6,289 nt of DNA from JBGPLH01 sp041486365 [NCBI: Thermodesulfobacteriota bacterium] (GTDB taxonomy: Bacteria > JAUYMQ01), in the NCBI GenBank assembly GCA_041486365.1, contig JBGPLH010000200.1, positions 1-6,289 of the forward strand. The letters run 5' to 3'. The notes under the pieces are model-generated. The model was not told the DNA's origin and made no database searches. It saw only the letters and a list, made by a program, of their open reading frames with translations. Below are positions 1 through 3,571 of the stretch, one piece after another; within the stretch, counting starts at the first letter, position 1; every line of letters starts with the position of its first letter. The position numbers and the translations under genes are program-made.

Positions 1-690
1 CCCGTTCAGGAAGAGGAACTCTTCGAGGTCGCGCCGGGCGTCGTCCTCCAACCCCAGGAACTCCAGGGCCACGCCCTCTGGCTTGCCCGGTTTCGCGTCC
101 GCCCGGATCACGCGGGCCTGGGCCGAGAGCACGCGCCCGTTCCTGGGGAGGGAGAACCTGAGCCGCACGAAGGGCCCCAACGCTTCCGCAGCATCGGTCT
201 CCACGTAGGCTCCCGTCCCGCTCAGGTTCACGAGGTAGCCCAAGGCCTGGACCTGCTCGGTCTCGAGCATGGCGTCCCGCCGTAGCGCCAGCCGGGGGGG
301 CGGGCGCCGTCCCTCATCACCGATCAGGAAGCGCGCCTTGGTGAGCAGCTCGAAGGGATTGATCGGCAGGTGGATCGTCTCGTCCGCGCCGACGGCCCCG
401 GGATCCTCCGGCGAGTCCTCTGGTCGCGGATCCTCACCGGCCGGAACGGCGGCAAGGATGGGCGTCCAACGGCAGGCGGGGTGATCTTTGAAGGCCCGGT
501 AGAGCTCGGATCCCCGGAGCTCGCCCGCCGGGCGGCCCACGAAGATGAGATCGGGCGGGCGCGATTCCGCGAGCAACAGCCCCGACCGGCCCTCCCGCAC
601 GGCGTGAACGAGATAGCCGGCGCGGCGCAGGATCCGCTCGTGGATCGAGACGCCGCCCGGTGTCGCGTCGACAAAAAGAATGGTCTTCAT
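1..690 (-). CDS. Degenerate receiver domain-PilZ fusion protein (partial at 3' end)
   Basis: A reading frame of 230 codons runs from the ATG at 690 to the window edge with no stop, so the C-terminus is missing. Residues 1-123 look like a CheY-type receiver: beta-1 MKTILFVD, the PDLIF strand near residue 46, and GADETIHLPINPFELL near 101-116. The phosphorylation chemistry is lost. The acceptor Asp position reads Gly52, the conserved Lys before the cis-Pro reads Leu108, the Ser/Thr position appears to be Val82, and only one acidic residue (Asp8) sits after beta-1. Residues about 124-230 form a PilZ domain with both c-di-GMP-binding motifs: RxxxR (Arg129-Arg133) and [D/N]xSxxG (Asn155, Ser157, Gly160). 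It is therefore probably a cytoplasmic c-di-GMP receptor with a pseudo-receiver used for protein contacts. No clear Shine-Dalgarno precedes the ATG. The start was chosen because the receiver fold begins exactly there. Domain calls are by eye; its output partner is unknown. Confidence 0.85.
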   Translation of the reverse strand, partial: MKTILFVDATPGGVSIHERILRRAGYLVHAVREGRSGLLLAESRPPDLIFVGRPAGELRGSELYRAFKDHPACRWTPILAAVPAGEDPRPEDSPEDPGAVGADETIHLPINPFELLTKARFLIGDEGRRPPPRLALRRDAMLETEQVQALGYLVNLSGTGAYVETDAAEALGPFVRLRFSLPRNGRVLSAQARVIRADAKPGKPEGVALEFLGLEDDARRDLEEFLFLNG

Positions 691-703
691 CGCGATAGGC
701 GGA

Positions 704-719
704 CCGCCGCGGCCGGCGG
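704..719 (-). repeat. GC hairpin just upstream of the receiver-PilZ start
   Basis: CCGCCG (704-709) and CGGCGG (714-719) form a perfect 6-bp stem with a 4-nt loop, ending 13 bases before the ATG at 690. It occupies the place where a ribosome binding site would be expected, and no GGAG-like sequence is seen there. It may limit translation, or simply reflect the GC-rich sequence. Just upstream, 732-747 carries a tandem AAGTTCG repeat around a TTCGAA core, of unknown meaning. Confidence 0.35.
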
Positions 720-822
720 CGGCGGCGTTGAAAGTTCGAAAAGTTCGGGGGGAACCCGTGCCCGGGCAAGGCGACCTTACACTCGCGGGAGGGGAAAACG
801 CAATCAGGCGTTTGGGCCGGGC

Positions 823-856
823 GCAAGAACAGGACCGCCGGGCCTGAGCCCGGCGG
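823..856 (-). terminator. Probable intrinsic terminator after the sigma B/small-protein unit
   Basis: CCGCCGGGC (835-843) and GCCCGGCGG (848-856) are a perfect 9-bp inverted repeat with a 4-nt loop. Read on the minus strand, the stem is followed by TCCTGTTCTTG (834-824), a moderately T-rich tail. It lies about 50 bases past the stop codon of the small gene at 908, where a terminator would be expected. The tail is not a pure T-run, so termination may be incomplete. Confidence 0.5.
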
Positions 857-868
857 CCTGTGGGTGAT

Positions 869-896
869 CGTGCATGCCGGGAGCACGGCGTGCACG
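869..896 (-). repeat. Second hairpin directly after the small gene's stop codon
   Basis: CGTGCATGCCG (869-879) and CGGCGTGCACG (886-896) are an 11-bp inverted repeat with one imperfect position (875/890) and a 6-nt loop. It starts 12 bases after the stop codon at 908 and sits directly before the terminator-like hairpin at 835-856. It has no T-tract of its own. It may stabilise the 3' end of the mRNA or add to termination. Confidence 0.45.
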
Positions 897-907
897 TCGG
901 AGCCCTG

Positions 908-1156
908 CTAGTGGTGATAAGTGGCGAGCCCTCCGAGGACCAGGAACCATAGACCGTGCAGGTCCTTGAGCAGCTTCCAGAGCTTCTGTCGAAGCTTCTC
1001 CTTGAACTCCGAGGAGGCTTCGATCGGGAGCTTGTCCGCCTCGCAGAACTCGATGAACTCCTCGTCTTCGAGCCGGGACGCCCCGACCGGTGATTTCGCG
1101 CGCGCTTCGGGCTTCATTTTCTTCTTCTCCGGGGCGTTGTCGGGCTTCCGTGCCAT
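908..1156 (-). CDS. Small charged protein with hydrophobic C-terminal tail, next to sigma B
   Basis: This 82-residue protein (ATG at 1156) is not recognised as a known family. It has a basic N-terminal stretch (residues 3-21, many Lys/Arg), an acidic segment (about 30-41, LEDEEFIEFCEAD), an amphipathic helix (about 48-66, SSEFKEKLRQKLWKLLKDL) and a short hydrophobic tail (about 68-79) ending in two His. The gene starts 5 bases after the sigma B stop codon, so the two are almost surely one transcript. A GTG at 1171 would give 87 residues and overlap sigma B; the ATG is preferred because AGGA lies just upstream, though only 3 bases away. ECF sigma genes are often followed by an anti-sigma gene, and this is the only candidate here. 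It lacks a zinc-finger HxxxCxxC motif and is very short. A role as sigma regulator or membrane tether is inference only. Confidence 0.72.
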   Translation of the reverse strand: MARKPDNAPEKKKMKPEARAKSPVGASRLEDEEFIEFCEADKLPIEASSEFKEKLRQKLWKLLKDLHGLWFLVLGGLATYHH

Positions 1157-1161
1157 GATTC

Positions 1162-1743
1162 CTATGCCCACGCCAGCTTCTTTTCTTTCTCGGCTCCGGG
1201 GGAGAGCATCCTCTTGATCCGGTAGAGGTTCGACTTGACCGCGTCCTTCGAACGACTGGTGCGTGAGGCGATCTCCCCGATGCTCAGGTTCTCGAGGTGG
1301 CGCATCGCGAACATCTCGTACTGCGCGTCCGTGAGCGAGTCAAGGATGCGGTGAAAGGACATGGCCGCCTCCTTCAACTCGAGCTGGAAGTCAGGGCCGT
1401 AGCTCATGGTGGCCCGGACCGTGCGTAAGCCGCTCGCCTCCACCTCCTCGAACAGGACCTGAGGAGGCCTTGTCCGCCGGAAGAAGTTGTTGATGTTGTT
1501 CTTCATGATCCCGTAGATCCAGGACAACAGCGTCGACCTTCCTTCGAAGTTCTTCAGCGAAGTGAAGACGCAGTAGAAGATTTCTTGGACCAGCTCTTCC
1601 GTCTCTCCGTGATCCCGGACCTTCTGGTAGGTGAAGTTATAAACCCTCTTGAAATAGCGGTTGTAGAGGACATTGAAGTGCTGCTCGCTCCCCTCTTTTA
1701 TCCGCTCCACGAGTTCTTTGTCGCTCAGCTCCGTGAGATCCAT
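1162..1743 (-). CDS. ECF-type RNA polymerase sigma factor (sigma B)
   Basis: This 193-residue protein has the two-domain layout of ECF sigma-70 factors. Region 2 spans about residues 22-92: FNVLYNRYFKRVYNF, then the helix with EELVQEIF, then LLSWIYGIMKN before a basic stretch. Region 4 spans about 127-181 and has the helix-turn-helix LSIGEIASRTSRSKDAVKSN followed by LYRIKRML. The linker at 93-126 is typical in length, and no extra C-terminal domain is present. The protein would direct RNA polymerase to a specific promoter set. The ATG at 1743 has GGAGG 6 bases upstream, so the start is well supported. It is closely related in motif layout to sigma A (2531-1962), suggesting an old tandem duplication. 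No zinc-finger or membrane anti-sigma gene follows; the small gene at 908-1156 does instead. Its target promoters and signal cannot be read from the sequence. Confidence 0.93.
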   Translation of the reverse strand: MDLTELSDKELVERIKEGSEQHFNVLYNRYFKRVYNFTYQKVRDHGETEELVQEIFYCVFTSLKNFEGRSTLLSWIYGIMKNNINNFFRRTRPPQVLFEEVEASGLRTVRATMSYGPDFQLELKEAAMSFHRILDSLTDAQYEMFAMRHLENLSIGEIASRTSRSKDAVKSNLYRIKRMLSPGAEKEKKLAWA

Positions 1744-1749
1744 GAACAG

Positions 1750-1754
1750 CCTCC
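1750..1754 (-). promoter_or_regulatory. Ribosome binding site of sigma B
   Basis: GGAGG on the minus strand lies 6 bases before the ATG at 1743, an ideal Shine-Dalgarno and spacing that fixes the start of sigma B. Confidence 0.75.
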
Positions 1755-1820
1755 GTGCCTATCACCCCGGTATACCCCCGTGTGAGGAGTGGCCTCTCCT
1801 CGTGCGATAGGTAGGTGGCG

Positions 1821-1875
1821 ATATAGGGAGCGCGGTGTCAGACGGCTCGGAGGAAAACGGAAAAAGGCCCTATAT
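1821..1875. repeat. Inverted repeat between the two sigma genes
   Basis: ATATAGGG (1821-1828) and CCCTATAT (1868-1875) are a perfect 8-bp inverted repeat separated by 39 bases, in the 218-bp spacer upstream of sigma B. Related sequences lie close by: GCGATAGG at 1804-1811 and GCGATATAGG at 1818-1827. The arms are AT-rich against a GC-rich background and could be operator half-sites for sigma B. No convincing -35/-10 pair was found in this spacer. Confidence 0.35.
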
Positions 1876-1886
1876 ACGGCGGGGCC
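1861..1886 (-). terminator. Possible weak intrinsic terminator after sigma A
   Basis: On the minus strand GGCCC (1886-1882) can pair with GGGCC (1870-1866) across an 11-nt loop, followed at once by five T's (1865-1861), then CCG and four more T's. The stem is short and the loop large. It lies about 75 bases after the sigma A stop. If it works, sigma B needs its own promoter in the remaining spacer. Confidence 0.33.
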
Positions 1887-1961
1887 GGGGGGCTGCCGGG
1901 AGGGCTTGCGGCCTTGACCGGGGCTTTTGACGACCGACCGGTCAGGGTTATTGGGGGATGG

Positions 1962-2531
1962 CTAGTTCTCTTCGGTGATCTTCTTGCGGATCCGGTAAAG
2001 GTCCGACTTGATAGCGTCCTCGGAGCGCTGAGTGCGTTCGGAGAGGTCCCTGATGGAGACCCCGTCCAGATGGTGGAGCAGGTAGATTTCCCGGCTCTCG
2101 GGGTCGAGGGCTTCGAGCGCCTCTACTGCCCGACGCCCGGTCTGGCGCGCCGACGCCCGCCTTTCCGGGGTGACCTCGTCCTCAAGAGAATCGGGGATCT
2201 CGTTGACTTCTAACCGCTGAGTGCCGATCCCCTCCTCGGCTTGGGACTTGCGCAGGTAGTGGCGCTTGAGAAGGTTTCGGGTGATGCCGTAAAGCCAGTG
2301 CAGGAACGAACCCTCGGCCCGGTAGTTGGCGAGGCTCGTCACCGCCTGGATGAAGATCTCCTGCGTCAGATCCTCCGCATCGCCCCCCTCACCGACGCGC
2401 CGGGAGACGAAGTTGTAAACACGCTGGAAATGACGCTCGTAGAGCACATCGAAGCACTCTTTCGAGCCGGCCAGGGCGCGCTCGATCAGGACCTCGTCCG
2501 TCAGGACGGCGCGACTCATCGTGGCTGACAT
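1962..2531 (-). CDS. ECF-type RNA polymerase sigma factor (sigma A)
   Basis: This 189-residue sigma-70-family protein of ECF size has region 2 at about residues 25-95 (FDVLYERHFQRVYNF, AEDLTQEIF, FLHWLYGITRN) and region 4 at about 133-186 (ALDPESREIYLLHHL, helix-turn-helix VSIRDLSERTQRSEDAIKSD, LYRIRKKI). The start chosen is the ATG at 2531, because GGGAGGGG (2545-2538) lies 6 bases before it. A TTG at 2549 would extend the frame by six codons but would place the ribosome binding site inside the gene. An ATG at codon 5 is also possible. The gene shares RVYNF, WxYGIxxN and RSxDA(I/V)KSxLYRI with sigma B, so the two are probably paralogues. A sigma-54-type promoter and a terminator-like hairpin lie upstream, suggesting layered control. 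No anti-sigma gene adjoins it. Confidence 0.93.
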   Translation of the reverse strand: MSATMSRAVLTDEVLIERALAGSKECFDVLYERHFQRVYNFVSRRVGEGGDAEDLTQEIFIQAVTSLANYRAEGSFLHWLYGITRNLLKRHYLRKSQAEEGIGTQRLEVNEIPDSLEDEVTPERRASARQTGRRAVEALEALDPESREIYLLHHLDGVSIRDLSERTQRSEDAIKSDLYRIRKKITEEN

Positions 2532-2537
2532 GTAAAT

Positions 2538-2545
2538 CCCCTCCC
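2538..2545 (-). promoter_or_regulatory. Ribosome binding site of sigma A
   Basis: GGGAGGGG on the minus strand ends 6 bases before the ATG at 2531. It decides the start against the upstream TTG at 2549. It lies only 2 bases beyond the T-run of the terminator-like hairpin at 2548-2572. Confidence 0.75.
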
Positions 2546-2547
2546 AC

Positions 2548-2572
2548 AAAAAAAACGGGCTAATCCTCCGTT
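2548..2572 (-). terminator. Terminator-like hairpin directly before the sigma A ribosome binding site (possible attenuator)
   Basis: On the minus strand AACGG (2572-2568), a 9-nt loop and CCGTT (2558-2554) form a stem that runs into eight consecutive T's (2555-2548). The upstream arm AACGG can alternatively pair with CCGTT just before it (minus-strand CCGTTCAACGG, 2578-2568), giving a competing hairpin that would block the terminator. This terminator/anti-terminator arrangement, located between the leader and the ribosome binding site, is what an attenuator looks like. The terminator stem is short, so its strength is uncertain. Alternatively it may simply end transcripts arriving from upstream. 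Confidence 0.42.
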
Positions 2573-2800
2573 GAACGGAAGATCACCCGCTTCTTCGATC
2601 AACCTCACCCTCCGGGGCGCATGGCGGCGGTGCTCCCATCGTGCTCCCGCACGACGAGTCATGGCCCCGGCGAGTAGACGTCGCCGGCTCAATCTTCTGA
2701 CGATCTCTTCTGTGCCGGTCACCGGAGGCAGAGGGGAGTCGACCCCCGGCTCACACGAAAGCAGGCCGTTTCAACGGGAAAGGGAGTGAATGCTAATCCT
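2559..2800. repeat. Repeated 9-mer and similar dyads at both ends of the sigma A leader
   Basis: GCTAATCCT occurs exactly at 2559-2567 and 2792-2800. Each copy lies near a CCGTT..AACGG dyad: CCGTTGAACGG at 2568-2578 and CCGTTTCAACGG at 2766-2777. One pair is close to the predicted transcription start and the other is at the terminator-like hairpin. Between them are further perfect hairpins: TCGTGC/GCACGA at 2639-2654 (GGGA loop on the minus strand), CCGGCGA/TCGCCGG at 2667-2687 and a CCGGTCACCGG dyad at 2715-2725. In GC-rich DNA some of these will be chance. Confidence 0.35.
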
Positions 2801-2817
2801 TCCCGGTGCAACCTTAT

Positions 2818-2833
2818 AGCAAGTTTCGTGCCG
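2818..2833 (-). promoter_or_regulatory. Sigma-54 (-24/-12) promoter upstream of sigma A
   Basis: The minus strand reads CGGCACG-AAAC-TTGCT followed by ATA. The sigma-54 consensus is TGGCACG-N4-TTGCW, so all core bases match except the leading T. The invariant GG and GC are exactly 10 bases apart. The predicted start is the A at about 2807, leaving a leader of about 276 nt before the sigma A ATG. No matching sigma-70 -35 box was found for the overlapping TATAAG. The AT-rich tract at 2920-2957 lies about 110-150 bases upstream of the start, the usual zone for IHF and enhancer-binding-protein sites. If correct, sigma A expression needs RpoN and a bacterial enhancer-binding protein, neither of which is encoded in this window. 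Confidence 0.6.
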
Positions 2834-2872
2834 CGCTGACCGGATTGCCCTCTTTGGCAAGGGCGCGGCACG
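2827..2872. repeat. Nested inverted repeat overlapping the -24 box
   Basis: CGTGCCGCGC (2827-2836) and GCGCGGCACG (2863-2872) form a perfect 10-bp inverted repeat. Inside it TTGCC (2845-2849) and GGCAA (2856-2860) form a second hairpin. The left arm contains the GGCACG of the putative sigma-54 promoter. It could be a repressor or activator operator, a structured RNA, or a cruciform-prone site. Confidence 0.5.
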
Positions 2873-2919
2873 GTGGGGAAAATCCCTAACCACAGAGATA
2901 GGTAAAAGCCCACCCTTGC
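2857..2919. repeat. Further inverted repeats upstream of the sigma A promoter
   Basis: GCAAGGG (2857-2863) pairs with CCCTTGC (2913-2919), and just inside it GGTGGG (2872-2877) pairs with CCCACC (2909-2914). The enclosed segment can form GGG-AAAAT-CCC (2876-2886) and a CCTA/TAGG pair. Together with the adjoining dyad at 2827-2872 this gives a compact multi-stem element. On the plus strand it is followed by an AT dyad with a T-run, so a small RNA cannot be excluded. As DNA it lies upstream of the promoter, where enhancer-binding proteins bind. Confidence 0.4.
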
Positions 2920-2946
2920 AAAAAGGGAAAAAAATTTCCTTTTTTT
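2920..2946. other. AT-rich dyad in the GC-rich intergenic region
   Basis: AAAAAGG-G-AAA (2920-2930) and TTT-CC-TTTTT (2935-2944) are complementary apart from one unpaired G, with an AAAA centre and T-runs on both strands. It could be a weak bidirectional terminator ending the dikinase operon on the minus strand, or an IHF/UP-type element for the sigma A promoter. The stem has only two GC pairs, so termination would be weak. Confidence 0.35.
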
Positions 2947-2970
2947 GGACAAAAAGTTTCTTCTCTTACA

Positions 2971-2992
2971 GGCTACTTGAGGGGAGTAAGCC
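2971..2992 (-). repeat. Hairpin downstream of the secreted-protein gene
   Basis: GGCTACT (2971-2977) can pair with AGTAAGCC (2985-2992) with one bulged base. An alternative stem is GGGG (2981-2984) with CCCC (2991-2994). It lies about 40 bases after the stop codon at 3032 but has no T-run directly behind it, so a role in termination is only possible. Confidence 0.28.
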
Positions 2993-3031
2993 CCGATGAA
3001 CGAATTGGCGGAGCGGGCATGACGAGGTTCT

Positions 3032-3571
3032 CTAGAAGGGGGCCGGAAACACGTACCACTCCCCTTCGATCCGACGCCAGTCGTCCTCGATTTCGAACGC
3101 CTGGTCCCAGAAGACGAGCGTGTCCCGGTGCCGCCCGACGAGCTTCACGCGGGCGCTCGCCCGCTCCGGGCCTACCTGCTTCAAACCTTCCATCTCGGTC
3201 CGCTGGATCCGATACTTCCGGAACTTGTGTTCGCCCAGGCGCGAGGTGATGTAAGCGATGTAGTTCTCGAGAGCCTCCCCATCGCTGAAGTAGCTACGAA
3301 AGGTCTCGTTCTGGTAGAGGGAATGGATGTTCACCTGCCGGCCGCGCAGGAAAGCGTAAAAGCCCTTTGCCCGCTCCTGCAGCCCGGCGTCCTGGACCGC
3401 CGGGGCCGCCAACGATGAGCGCGCGGCGGGCTCATCCGGCTTGACCGGTTCTGCGGGAACACTGACGCCGGCCTGGGCACGCGCCCGCGGCACGGGCAGC
3501 CCCGCCGCCGGGGAGAAGGCGAGGAGCGCCACCAGAAGGGCCGTCCGCCGGAAGCTGCGGTCGCGGTTCAC
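3032..3571 (-). CDS. Secreted protein with an NTF2-like appearance, coupled to ppdK
   Basis: This 179-residue protein begins with a Sec-type signal peptide: Arg-rich n-region MNRDRSFRRT, hydrophobic core ALLVALLAF, and an ARA-QA cleavage site near residue 32. There is no lipobox Cys, so it is likely periplasmic or secreted. A low-complexity Pro/Ala linker follows (about 35-60). The mature domain (about 61-178) has a helix with GFYAFLRG, an YIAYITSRL helix, then strands ending EIEDDWRRIEGEWYVFP. This resembles NTF2/SnoaL-like alpha+beta domains, but the call is from pattern only. The GTG start overlaps the dikinase TGA (GTGA), and AAGGAGG (3585-3579) sits 7 bases upstream within dikinase codons. 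Translational coupling is therefore likely. Why a secreted protein follows a cytoplasmic PEP enzyme is unclear. Confidence 0.85.
   Translation of the reverse strand: MNRDRSFRRTALLVALLAFSPAAGLPVPRARAQAGVSVPAEPVKPDEPAARSSLAAPAVQDAGLQERAKGFYAFLRGRQVNIHSLYQNETFRSYFSDGEALENYIAYITSRLGEHKFRKYRIQRTEMEGLKQVGPERASARVKLVGRHRDTLVFWDQAFEIEDDWRRIEGEWYVFPAPF

Noticed and set aside
775-805. TTGCGT with TGTAAG on the minus strand as a promoter for the PilZ gene
   Set aside because: The spacing is plausible (16) but both boxes match the consensus poorly in GC-rich sequence.
434-895. Minus-strand open frame of 153 codons overlapping the receiver-PilZ gene
   Set aside because: It is out of frame with a gene that has two clear domains, and its translation is low-complexity Arg/Pro-rich.
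1800-1850. CTGACA and TATATC on the minus strand as a sigma-70 promoter for sigma B
   Set aside because: The two boxes are only 10 bases apart, and no other pair with 16-18 base spacing was found.
2516-2722. Minus-strand frame through the sigma A leader, possibly a leader peptide translated across the terminator
   Set aside because: It has no good ribosome binding site and an Arg-rich, shadow-like composition. Ending just inside sigma A is suggestive but not enough.
2797-2930. Possible c-di-GMP (GEMM) or other known riboswitch, considered because a PilZ gene is nearby
   Set aside because: Conserved GEMM core segments were not found on either strand, and no other known class was recognised by eye.
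2719-2952. Minus-strand open frame of 77 codons with a hydrophobic N-terminal stretch
   Set aside because: It needs a TTG start, runs through the inverted repeats and the sigma-54 promoter, has no clear ribosome binding site and no recognisable family.
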